From an uncultured Rhizobiaceae group bacterium (GTDB taxonomy: Bacteria; Pseudomonadota; Alphaproteobacteria; Rhizobiales; Rhizobiaceae), in the NCBI GenBank assembly GCA_937923355.1, contig CALAIO010000369.1:1-6602 (forward strand): a stretch of 6,602 nucleotides of DNA, in the 5' to 3' direction. The position numbers were made by a program, and so were the translations under genes. The notes beneath the pieces are model-generated. The model had not been told where the DNA came from, searched no databases, and worked only from the letters and a program-made list of their open reading frames with translations. Of this stretch, positions 1 through 6,188 are shown one piece after another; the first letter of the stretch is position 1; each line of letters starts with the position of its first letter.

Positions 1-364
1 CAGCGATCGATTTAATCGGTCCGTCTTTCAAAACGATAAGCGAATTAAGAGGCGTTTCTACAATCGTACCAATACGCGTAAGTGGCAAGCCTTCTGATAC
101 CTGCACGTGAAGTTGCGGTTGATAAGAAATCGCAATATCAGCCTGTCCACTTGCAACCAGTCTTGGCGGCGCGCTTGGGTCTGCTGGTGGTATCAAATCC
201 ACCTCAAGACCAGCAGCCTTAAACATACCACGTTGCTTGGCAACAACCAGCGGCGCGTGATCCGGATTTACAAACCAATCCAGAAGGACAGTCAATTTTT
301 CTGCCGAATGCGCAGGCAAAATCAATAAAAAAGAAGCCATAATGGCAATCATGATACGGTACAT
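1..364 (-). CDS. thiY: ThiY-like ABC transporter substrate-binding protein, N-terminal part (runs off left edge)
   Basis: Periplasmic binding protein of the NMT1/THI5-like family, expected to capture a thiamine pyrimidine precursor (formylaminopyrimidine or HMP type) for the ThiXYZ importer. Only the first 121 codons are in the window; the frame is open to base 1. Residues 1-21 look like a Sec signal peptide: one Arg near the start, a hydrophobic stretch, and A-H-S-A before the likely cleavage site. No lipobox cysteine is present. The mature protein opens with LTVLLDWFVNPDHAPLVVA, whose D-W-F and N-P-x-H residues are typical of this family's pyrimidine-binding start. It is followed by a GMFKAAGLEVDL segment and the ADIAISYQPQL segment. 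The ATG is supported by GGAG at 371-374, six bases upstream. It lies 14 nt after the permease stop, so the two are almost certainly co-transcribed. The family call is strong; the exact ligand is inferred from the family. Confidence 0.88.
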   Translation of the reverse strand, partial: MYRIMIAIMASFLLILPAHSAEKLTVLLDWFVNPDHAPLVVAKQRGMFKAAGLEVDLIPPADPSAPPRLVASGQADIAISYQPQLHVQVSEGLPLTRIGTIVETPLNSLIVLKDGPIKSIA

Positions 365-378
365 TTTTTTCTCCGTGT

Positions 379-1176
379 TTAAGAAACTTTAGTTGAAGAC
401 CACCAGACAAAGTGATCTGCAAGTTGAACAACAATCCATCGCAAGGCCCATGCTGATAATGCCAGCAATACCAGACTTGCAAAAACAACATCTGTTTGCG
501 TGCGAGCATTTGCTTGCAACATGACAAACCCTAATCCGCCAGCAGCACCTGCCCATTCGCCAACAACAGCACCAATCGGTGCAATTGTTGCGGCAACTTT
601 TAAACCTGTCATCAAGGATGGCAAAGCAGCTGGTATGCGAAAATGCAATAAGGTTTGAAACTTAGACATCTTCCAGGATTGAGCGAGATCAAGCCAAGTA
701 GAAGACGTAGACTTAAGCCCATCATAAAACGCAGAAGCAACAGGAAAGAAGATAATTAAAGCCGCCATAACAATCTTGGAACCAATGCCAAAGCCAAACC
801 AAATCACCAGCAGTGGTGCAATTGCAAAGACAGGTAGCGTCTGCGTGACAACCACCAAAGGCATGAGATATCGATCAAGCAATTCAAATTGAGATAGCAA
901 TAAAGCGATTAATATTCCTGCAATAGAGCCAACCAAAAAACCAAGCACCATCTCTTTGAGCGTGATGAACATATTGGAAATCAGATAATCAGGGTTTTGA
1001 GCAAATGCTTGCCAGACCGCACTCGGTGTTGGAAACAGATATTGAGGAGGGTTAAAAACCCAAATACATACCTGCCATAGCACAAGTAAAAATACGCAAA
1101 CAAAAAGTGCATAAAAACTCTTGGAAATGATGAGACTAATACTCTTACTCAAGTTTTCATTTTTCTGGGCGCTCAA
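379..1176 (-). CDS. thiX: ThiX-like ABC transporter permease
   Basis: Inner-membrane permease of the binding-protein-dependent (BPD/SsuC-TauC-like) family, 265 residues, which is a normal length. Hydrophobic helices lie near residues 21-41, 70-95, 104-126, 132-150, 195-218 and 229-250. The cytoplasmic EAA loop is at about 162-187 and ends in RIPAALPSL, which docks the ATPase. The usual loop glycine position reads Lys (K169). The segment APIGAVVGEWAGAAGGLGF followed by MLQANARTQTD is what I associate with ThiX-type pyrimidine importers. No ATG fits the N-terminus; the longest frame opens with TTG at 1176, and a second in-frame TTG lies at 1152. No good Shine-Dalgarno is visible before either. 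Only the codons ATA ATT separate the upstream gene's TAG from this TTG, in the same frame, so translational coupling is likely. The partner binding protein follows 14 nt downstream; the ATPase should lie past the window. The start is less certain than the function. Confidence 0.87.
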   Translation of the reverse strand: MSAQKNENLSKSISLIISKSFYALFVCVFLLVLWQVCIWVFNPPQYLFPTPSAVWQAFAQNPDYLISNMFITLKEMVLGFLVGSIAGILIALLLSQFELLDRYLMPLVVVTQTLPVFAIAPLLVIWFGFGIGSKIVMAALIIFFPVASAFYDGLKSTSSTWLDLAQSWKMSKFQTLLHFRIPAALPSLMTGLKVAATIAPIGAVVGEWAGAAGGLGFVMLQANARTQTDVVFASLVLLALSAWALRWIVVQLADHFVWWSSTKVS

Positions 1177-1182
1177 AATTAT

Positions 1183-2718
1183 CTATCGATTTTTCCAGTC
1201 TTGGAATGCTTCTGAGAATACACGTTCTCCTGTTCCACCTTTTTCAAGTGTCAGCAAGGCGCGTTTTCCAGTGCCATATACAATCGGAATATCAATCCAC
1301 GAAGAATTTTGTAAAAGCTGAGTATTTAAAGCAACAGCTTGTTGCAAATTATCCAGTGCAATCAGGAAACTACCTTCACTTACCTTAACAGGAACAGCTG
1401 CCAAAGGTTCACCAGGTGCTTCTTCAGTTGATTTCATAACAAACCGTGCAATGCTTTCAACTGACTTACCCTGGAAATTTTGCGGCAGATTAAACTGCAT
1501 TTCAATCATGTGACTGGCAGATACAGCTGCATCAATATTTCGTTTCAATACAATATCAATCGAAACCGCTTTTTCAGGAATGTCCATTTTGCCGACAATT
1601 ACAGACTCAGGCGGGCTACCCGCGTTGAGGCTTTCTTGTTTCAATTCCCATGTAATTGCAGCATTGGTTCTTGTTGCACCACTGCCCGCACTGCCTTCTT
1701 CATAAAGATAAGCAACCTCGCCAATAGGAATAACACCGCTTTGCTGTGTTTCGCTTGGCGTTTCTTCTGTTGTCTCAGGCTCAACAGTTTCGGGTTCAAC
1801 GACTTCAGGCTCAATCACCTCAGGTTCTACCACTTCGGGTTCAACAATTTCAGGTTCGGTAACTTCCGGTTCTATAACTTCGGGCTCTACTGGCTCAGGC
1901 GTCGGCGTTTCGACAACTTCCTGTTCAGGTTCTACTACTTCTTCCTCAGGTTCAGTTGTTACAGGCTCCGGTTCAGGCGCAGTTTCTTCTTCAACTACTT
2001 CCGCAGGAGACATTAAATTATTGGCGAAACTTGTCAGTTCATCCTTGTTTTTCCATACCGCATATCCAGCACCACCAAGCAATCCAAGAATCACCAGTAA
2101 TTTTATCAAACCACCAAAAAAGCCACCTGATTTTTCTTCGCCCATTTCTAGTTGGTTTGCAGTTGTGCTTGCGTTGTCAGCTGCAACGATAGGCTCAAGA
2201 ATATCTTTTGTGGTTGGATCAACACTAACTGGCGCAGCTGGATTGGTAGGTGCAGAAGGTGTGGCTGGTGCGACAGCAACAGGTTCAGCAGCAGAAGGTA
2301 TTTCCGCTTGCACCCGATCAATCGCTGTTTCAACATTATCAACAACGCTCTGTGTAACGGGTGGGGCAGCAACTGGCTCTTGTGGCGCCGGCACAGGTTC
2401 TGGAGCAGTTGGTGTAGGTGGCACTTCAGCAGTAGCAGGTTCAGAAACTTGAGGAGGCAGTTCCGCTTGCGGCGGCTCTTCTTCAAGAACAGGCAGCGGA
2501 TCAGGAACAACTGTATGCTCTGAATCAATTAAAACAATTGCCTCTTCAAGCAGGTTCAACTGCGAGGTAATCGCTTCTTCGCTTGGCGCAGGGTTCATAT
2601 TGCGCAATTGGGTTTCAATCGCAGTTCTAGCTTTTTTATAAACCGCGTTACGAACTTCAGGCGTATTATTAGGTAATCCTGAAATTGTTTTTTCTAATAT
2701 AGAATAATAGTCAGCCAT
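1183..2718 (-). CDS. Uncharacterised single-pass membrane protein with Pro/Ala and Glu-Pro repeat linkers
   Basis: I do not recognise a characterised function for this 511-residue protein. Visible parts, in order: a short helical N-terminal region (1-68, opening MADYYSIL, with amphipathic helices); an acidic Pro/Ala/Val-rich linker (69-190); one transmembrane helix (about 199-222, [20 protein letters not shown]); a very acidic Glu/Pro/Val linker (about 237-325) containing eight EPEVx-type pentapeptides; and a folded C-terminal domain (about 328-511) with alternating beta-like segments and no cysteines. The topology is probably N-terminus in the cytoplasm, C-terminal domain in the periplasm, with the acidic repeat as spacer. 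This is an inference from the single helix and the linker composition. The start ATG is preceded by a G-rich stretch (GGGG at 2720-2723) that is too close to be a good ribosome site, so initiation strength is unclear. It sits 72 nt after purA and 6 nt before the permease. The coding call is firm: a long frame, ordered domains, and no competing gene. Confidence 0.85.
   Translation of the reverse strand: MADYYSILEKTISGLPNNTPEVRNAVYKKARTAIETQLRNMNPAPSEEAITSQLNLLEEAIVLIDSEHTVVPDPLPVLEEEPPQAELPPQVSEPATAEVPPTPTAPEPVPAPQEPVAAPPVTQSVVDNVETAIDRVQAEIPSAAEPVAVAPATPSAPTNPAAPVSVDPTTKDILEPIVAADNASTTANQLEMGEEKSGGFFGGLIKLLVILGLLGGAGYAVWKNKDELTSFANNLMSPAEVVEEETAPEPEPVTTEPEEEVVEPEQEVVETPTPEPVEPEVIEPEVTEPEIVEPEVVEPEVIEPEVVEPETVEPETTEETPSETQQSGVIPIGEVAYLYEEGSAGSGATRTNAAITWELKQESLNAGSPPESVIVGKMDIPEKAVSIDIVLKRNIDAAVSASHMIEMQFNLPQNFQGKSVESIARFVMKSTEEAPGEPLAAVPVKVSEGSFLIALDNLQQAVALNTQLLQNSSWIDIPIVYGTGKRALLTLEKGGTGERVFSEAFQDWKNR
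1768..1887 (-). repeat. Eight tandem 15-bp units encoding EPEVx pentapeptides
   Basis: Within the hypothetical membrane protein, residues 278-317 read as eight consecutive pentapeptides: [40 protein letters not shown]. Each is a 15-bp DNA unit, visible on the plus strand as repeating ttc-agg/ggg-ttc blocks. The units differ at third-codon positions, so the array is degenerate at the DNA level and conserved at the protein level. Such an acidic, proline-spaced array is expected to be extended and to act as a spacer between the membrane helix and the C-terminal domain. The copy number could vary by replication slippage. Confidence 0.9.
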
Positions 2719-2790
2719 TCCCCGTCTACCCGCACTTTACTTTGTTGTATTTATCAAAAATGGAATCAATTGCACCATCCTAAATCTAAT

Positions 2791-4086
2791 TTAGTCCTGA
2801 AATGGGTCATGAACAAGTATTGTATCTTCTCGTTCCGGACTTGTGGAAAGAAGCGCAACAGGACAGCCTATTAATTCTTCAACATGACGAACATATTTTA
2901 CTGCTTCTGCAGGCAGTTCTTTCCATGTTCTGGCACCTACTGTTGTGCCTTTCCAGCCTGGTAGCGTTTCATAAATTGGTTCAACACGAGCCTGCGTACC
3001 CTGACTTGCTGGCAGGTAATCAACCGTTTTACCATCAAGCTTATATCCGACGCAGATTTTAATCTCTTCAAGACCATCCAAAACATCGAGCTTGGTTAGT
3101 GCAATACCTGTAATACCATTGGTTGCAACCGCTTGTTTGACCAACACTGCATCAAACCAGCCACAACGGCGTTTGCGACCTGTCACAGTACCAAATTCAT
3201 GGCCTTTCTCGCCAAGGAATTGTCCTATTTCATTTTCTTGTTCAGTTGGAAAAGGACCTTCGCCAACGCGTGTCGTATAGGCTTTGGTAATACCAAGTAC
3301 ATAACCAACAGACCCTGGCCCCATGCCAGAACCGGCAGCGGCCTGCCCTGCAACTGTATTGGAAGACGTCACAAATGGATATGTGCCATGATCAATATCA
3401 AGAAGGGTTCCTTGTGCACCTTCAAACAGAATACGGGAGCCTTTGCGCTTTTCATTATCAAGCAATTTCCAGACCGGCTCACTAAACGGCACCATCCGAT
3501 CAGCAACACTTTCCAGTTCTTTATAAATCGTATCAAATGCCACTTCAGGTTGACCAAGACCACGTCGAAGCGCGTTGTGATGGGTAAGTAAGCGCTCAAT
3601 CTTGGGGCCAATGCTATCAAGATTTGCCAAATCCAAAACTCGAATAGCGCGGCGCCCAACCTTATCTTCGTAAGCTGGGCCAATACCACGGCGTGTTGTT
3701 CCGATTTTAGTGCCTTTAGCAGCAGCATCTTCACGAATGCCATCCAGCTCACTGTGAACAGAAAGAATAAGCGTTGCATTTTCTGCAATACGCAGGTTTT
3801 CTGGCGTCACAACAACGCCTTGCTCTCCTAATCTTTCTATCTCAGCCATCAGTGCGTGTGGATCAATCACCACGCCATTACCAATAACCGCAAGCTTGCC
3901 TTCACGCACGACACCTGATGGCAAAAGGCTGAGCTTGTAACTGACACCGTCAATAACCAATGTATGCCCTGCATTATGGCCGCCTTGAAACCGTACAACC
4001 AGATCAGCGCGCTGCGAGAGCCAGTCTACAATTTTCCCCTTGCCCTCATCACCCCATTGAGAACCAATTACAGCTACATTTGTCAT
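2791..4086 (-). CDS. purA: Adenylosuccinate synthetase
   Basis: Cytoplasmic enzyme that condenses IMP with aspartate using GTP to give adenylosuccinate, the first of two steps from IMP to AMP. It is complete at 431 residues, against 432 in E. coli. Visible motifs: N-terminal GDEGKGK (residues 12-18) with the catalytic aspartate D13; GGHNAGHT (35-42) with catalytic H41; the IMP-binding segment [15 protein letters not shown] (128-142); the [18 protein letters not shown] segment (221-238); [11 protein letters not shown] (272-282); and [10 protein letters not shown] (303-312). No key residue is missing. I chose the ATG at 4086 because the protein then begins [15 protein letters not shown] as in the family and has AGAGAG at 4091-4096. 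A longer reading from TTG at 4161 adds 25 Cys-rich residues foreign to the family. It is the first gene of the minus-strand cluster and is divergent from the DMT transporter. No terminator follows it. Confidence 0.98.
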   Translation of the reverse strand: MTNVAVIGSQWGDEGKGKIVDWLSQRADLVVRFQGGHNAGHTLVIDGVSYKLSLLPSGVVREGKLAVIGNGVVIDPHALMAEIERLGEQGVVVTPENLRIAENATLILSVHSELDGIREDAAAKGTKIGTTRRGIGPAYEDKVGRRAIRVLDLANLDSIGPKIERLLTHHNALRRGLGQPEVAFDTIYKELESVADRMVPFSEPVWKLLDNEKRKGSRILFEGAQGTLLDIDHGTYPFVTSSNTVAGQAAAGSGMGPGSVGYVLGITKAYTTRVGEGPFPTEQENEIGQFLGEKGHEFGTVTGRKRRCGWFDAVLVKQAVATNGITGIALTKLDVLDGLEEIKICVGYKLDGKTVDYLPASQGTQARVEPIYETLPGWKGTTVGARTWKELPAEAVKYVRHVEELIGCPVALLSTSPEREDTILVHDPFQD

Positions 4087-4090
4087 AAAA

Positions 4091-4096
4091 CTCTCT
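4091..4096 (-). promoter_or_regulatory. Ribosome binding site of purA
   Basis: On the minus strand AGAGAG lies four bases upstream of the ATG at 4086. The spacing is short but acceptable. It supports this start over the in-frame upstream TTG at 4161. Confidence 0.6.
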
Positions 4097-4131
4097 TTTA
4101 TCTTTGCATAAAAATTAAACTGGCAAATACA

Positions 4132-4146
4132 TGCAGTCACACTGCA
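4132..4146. repeat. Perfect inverted repeat in the purA leader
   Basis: TGCAGT and ACTGCA form perfect 6-bp arms around the 3-base spacer CAC. The element lies 45-60 bases upstream of the purA start. It could be a dimeric repressor's operator or a small RNA hairpin in the 5' leader. A second, overlapping pair (TGCAC at 4143-4147 with GTGCA at 4166-4170) would give an alternative fold. A 6-bp palindrome alone can arise by chance, so the function is unproven. Confidence 0.4.
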
Positions 4147-4291
4147 CTCAGCGCAACTCACTATGGTGCAATCTGTATCAAAGAAAATGGAGAAACAAGA
4201 TTACGGTTGTTAATAGTCCAAAAAAGCTGCAAACATCAACCTCCAGTTTTTGTTCACTACAGTTTTTAAGTCCCAGAGCGATTTTCATTCC

Positions 4292-5206
4292 ATGCCGCAA
4301 AGCAAATCCATCCTGACCAACCCATATTTACTGCTCACGTTAACTGCGTTGTTATGGGGAGGAAACGCGATTGCAGGAAAACTAGCAGCAGGGCATATAT
4401 CCCCCTTTTTGCTGACGTGGTTGCGATGGGTAGGCGCGTGTCTGATATTACTGATTATTTCACGGCACCACATCAAACGTGATTTTGAAACAATAAAGAA
4501 ACACTGGGTTTTTCTATTTTTGCTGGGCGCATTTGGCTTCGCCATTTTCAATGCTTTAATGTATCTGGCTTTAAATCATACCAGCGCAATTAATGTAGCC
4601 ATCGAGCAGGCTTCTATGCCTTTGATTGTCTTTATTTTAAATTACCTGATGTTTAGAACCAAAGTCACAGCTTATCAAATTGCCGGATTTATCATTACGC
4701 TTATTGGCGTTGCGGTTACGGTTACAAGAGGTAATATCTTTGGCTTGGGCGGCCAGCCATTAAACATCGGCGACATCATCATGCTCTTTGCGATTATGGT
4801 CTACGGCATTTATTCTGTTTTATTGAAAAACAAACCGGACATTCACGCCCTAAGCTTCTTAACTGTTTTAGGATTTGCAGCCCTTATCACCACAAGTTTC
4901 TTTGTCTTGTATGAATATCATTCCAACGCACTTTTATTGCCAGATGCTCAAGGTTGGGGGGTAGTTCTTTATGCTGCAATTTTTCCATCCGTGCTTGCGC
5001 AGCTCTTCTGGATTTTGGGTCTCGAACAAATCGGCTCAAACAGAGGTGGATTGTTTATCAATCTGGTACCAATTTTCGGCGCGGTTCTCGCAGTACTGAT
5101 CTTGGGAGAACAATTCCAAGCATACCATGCTATCGGACTTATTCTGGTTTTAGGTGGCATTACATTTGCCCAAAAGCAATCAAGCAACAAAAAAGGCAGC
5201 CTGTAA
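4292..5206 (+). CDS. DMT superfamily (EamA domain) transporter
   Basis: Inner-membrane transporter of the drug/metabolite superfamily, 304 residues, with the usual two-EamA-domain layout (about 12-146 and 160-295) and ten predicted helices. The first helix carries ALLWGGNAIAGKLA, the typical EamA entry motif with W-G-x-N. The end of the first half has the AIEQASMPLIVFIL segment and the second half has NLVPIFGAVLAVLILGE, where the P-x-F and terminal GE are the family's usual repeat marks. The substrate is unknown; relatives export amino acids, metabolites or drugs. I chose the ATG at 4292 (MPQSKSIL) because it leads directly into the first helix. An in-frame TTG at 4250 adds 14 residues and has no ribosome site, while the chosen ATG has only a weak AGAG at 4275-4278. 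It is divergent from purA and convergent with the barrel gene at 5246, with a 39-bp gap. Confidence 0.93.
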   Translation: MPQSKSILTNPYLLLTLTALLWGGNAIAGKLAAGHISPFLLTWLRWVGACLILLIISRHHIKRDFETIKKHWVFLFLLGAFGFAIFNALMYLALNHTSAINVAIEQASMPLIVFILNYLMFRTKVTAYQIAGFIITLIGVAVTVTRGNIFGLGGQPLNIGDIIMLFAIMVYGIYSVLLKNKPDIHALSFLTVLGFAALITTSFFVLYEYHSNALLLPDAQGWGVVLYAAIFPSVLAQLFWILGLEQIGSNRGGLFINLVPIFGAVLAVLILGEQFQAYHAIGLILVLGGITFAQKQSSNKKGSL

Positions 5207-5217
5207 AAGACTGCCTT
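5189..5217 (-). terminator. Intrinsic terminator of the outer-membrane protein gene, overlapping the DMT transporter gene's 3' end
   Basis: Read on the minus strand, AAGGCAG (5217-5211) pairs with CTGCCTT (5199-5193) around an 11-base loop. The second arm ends in a run of six T (5194-5189). This is a standard rho-independent terminator for the barrel gene, whose stop is at 5246-5248. Most of it lies inside the last five codons and the stop (5204-5206) of the convergent transporter gene. On the plus strand the stem has no T-run after it, so it should work mainly in one direction. Confidence 0.8.
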
Positions 5218-5245
5218 AGGAAAACTTGTTAAATAATCTAAATTT

Positions 5246-6094
5246 CTACCAGATATCGTAACGAATACCTGCACGGACTTGGTGAAGTCTGATACCATCT
5301 ACGTCAATAGCAGTACCATCTGAGTAATTTAGCGTATCACCGTTACCAATTTGAGTGTACGAATAACTCAAATCTAGTGAAGTTTGATCACTTATAGCAA
5401 CAGCAGTACCTGCTGTAAGCTGATAGGCATATGTCCATGTTTCTTCGCTAAGAGTTCTGGTTGATGATGTTGTTTCACCTGGGCCGCCAGGAGGGAAACT
5501 AGCACAGGAGACTTCTGCTGCAGATGGAACACAAGTAAGAGTTTCTGTTTGCTGAAAGCTTGTACGAGCAATACCGGCACCCGCACCAACATAAGGCGTA
5601 AAGGAACCTATAGACGGCAAATCATAATAGCCTGTTACGATTAGGTCAGCGACGGTATATTCTGCATCAATCTCGCTTGTACCTTGTGTCGTTGTAGGCC
5701 TGGGCGCCAAAGGATCACTGTTATCTACTGCGTTAAATGTTCTACCGCCAATGCCATTAATTTCTGAACTGAATATAGCTTCAGCATTAATTTCAATTCG
5801 TGTATTCGCTGAAGTCTTGTAACCAAATCCAACGCGCGCACCAACTGCATCATCGTAATCAGTTTGAATGCCCGCTGAAATACCAGCTACAGAGTTAATG
5901 CCGCTTTCGCTTCTACCATCGATATTATAAGTAATATCGCCGCGCAGATACCAACCGCTACCAAACTCTACGTCAGTATAACCTTCGCTTGGTGATTTTG
6001 TTACAACACCTGAGTTGTAATCATTTGCAAATGCGCTTGATGCGGTTAGCAATGCAATCGCTGCTACGGTAGAATTTAATACAAAACGTTTCAT
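5246..6094 (-). CDS. Outer-membrane beta-barrel protein (Omp25/Omp31-like)
   Basis: Complete 282-residue secreted porin-like or OmpA-type small barrel. Residues 1-23 form a Sec signal peptide (K2-R3, hydrophobic core, cleavage after AFA). The mature part shows alternating beta-strands such as GWYLRGDITYNIDG (47-60), AVGARVGFGYKTS (83-95), TPYVGAGAGIA (166-176), SLDLSYSYTQIG (239-250) and a last strand HQVRAGIRYDIW (271-282). The last strand ends in an aromatic residue at the extreme C-terminus, the usual BAM recognition signal. Two cysteines (C188, C197) sit nine residues apart in a Ser/Pro-rich extracellular loop and may form a disulfide. The start has GAGGG (6102-6106) seven bases upstream. 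The barrel class is clear; the exact role (structural or porin) is not. It resembles the protein encoded immediately upstream, so the two look like a tandem duplication. Confidence 0.9.
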   Translation of the reverse strand: MKRFVLNSTVAAIALLTASSAFANDYNSGVVTKSPSEGYTDVEFGSGWYLRGDITYNIDGRSESGINSVAGISAGIQTDYDDAVGARVGFGYKTSANTRIEINAEAIFSSEINGIGGRTFNAVDNSDPLAPRPTTTQGTSEIDAEYTVADLIVTGYYDLPSIGSFTPYVGAGAGIARTSFQQTETLTCVPSAAEVSCASFPPGGPGETTSSTRTLSEETWTYAYQLTAGTAVAISDQTSLDLSYSYTQIGNGDTLNYSDGTAIDVDGIRLHQVRAGIRYDIW

Positions 6095-6124
6095 GTTTGA
6101 GCCCTCAGCCTCTGATACAATTTT

Positions 6125-6138
6125 CCGTATAAATACGG
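6125..6138. repeat. Small palindrome in the leader of the downstream barrel gene
   Basis: CCGTAT and ATACGG form perfect 6-bp arms with two bases between them (or 5-bp arms with a 4-base loop), about 30 bases before the barrel gene's ATG. No T-run follows on either strand, so it is not a standard terminator. It may be a leader hairpin or a protein site, or simply chance in AT-rich sequence. Confidence 0.35.
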
Positions 6139-6154
6139 CTACTTAAACTGTGGC

Positions 6155-6179
6155 GAGGGAAGGTATAAAACCTTCCCTC
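6155..6179 (-). terminator. Perfect 10-bp hairpin between the two barrel genes
   Basis: GAGGGAAGGT (6155-6164) and ACCTTCCCTC (6170-6179) are perfectly complementary around the 5-base loop ATAAA, ten bases after the stop of the upstream barrel gene. The stem is strong enough for a terminator or an RNA 3'-end stabiliser. On the minus strand it is followed by GCCACAG rather than a T-run, so efficient intrinsic termination is doubtful. It could partly separate or differentially stabilise the two barrel mRNAs. The structure is certain; the role is inferred. Confidence 0.6.
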
Positions 6180-6188
6180 AAACCATTA

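Larger units (their letters stand above)
4087..4291. promoter_or_regulatory. Divergent intergenic region between purA and the DMT transporter gene
   Basis: This 205-bp AT-rich spacer must hold the promoters of both divergent genes. I could not assign convincing -35/-10 pairs. On the minus strand TTTAAT, in the purA leader around 4115-4120, is a possible -10 element, but the hexamer 17 bases upstream is poor. No riboswitch fold is recognisable. The clear structural element is the inverted repeat at 4132-4146. The plus-strand gene has only a weak AGAG, 13 bases before its ATG. Confidence 0.5.

Noticed and set aside
453..466. Plus-strand ctgataatgccagc resembles the THI-box core of TPP riboswitches
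   Set aside because: It lies antisense inside the thiX coding region, there is no CTGAGA element at the right distance upstream, and the pairing arms are missing. Chance match.
107..527. Open frames overlapping thiY and the end of thiX
   Set aside because: They overlap recognisable transporter genes in other frames and have no family features.
1480..2016. Long plus-strand open frame opposite the hypothetical membrane protein, rich in Phe/Arg/Asn
   Set aside because: It mirrors the EPEVx repeat and acidic linker on the other strand; composition bias keeps it open. No ribosome site or sensible domain.
2021..2528. Several open frames on both strands over the Pro/Ala linker of the hypothetical protein
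   Set aside because: They are low-complexity shadows of the Pro/Ala/Val-rich linker and overlap a clear gene.
3133..3788. Open frames of 139-152 codons on both strands within purA
   Set aside because: They are alternative-frame shadows of a fully conserved enzyme gene with no independent signals.
4087..4161. N-terminal extension of PurA from TTG at 4161
   Set aside because: The 25 extra residues are Cys-rich and unlike the family, and the ATG at 4086 has a ribosome site and the canonical N-terminus.
4250..4291. TTG start at 4250 for the DMT transporter
   Set aside because: There is no ribosome site, and the extra 14 polar residues are not needed; the ATG at 4292 leads into the first helix.
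6095..6115. GGCTGAGGG on the minus strand before the barrel gene, slightly like a TPP riboswitch element
   Set aside because: It is the ribosome binding region of the barrel gene, and no other riboswitch parts are present.
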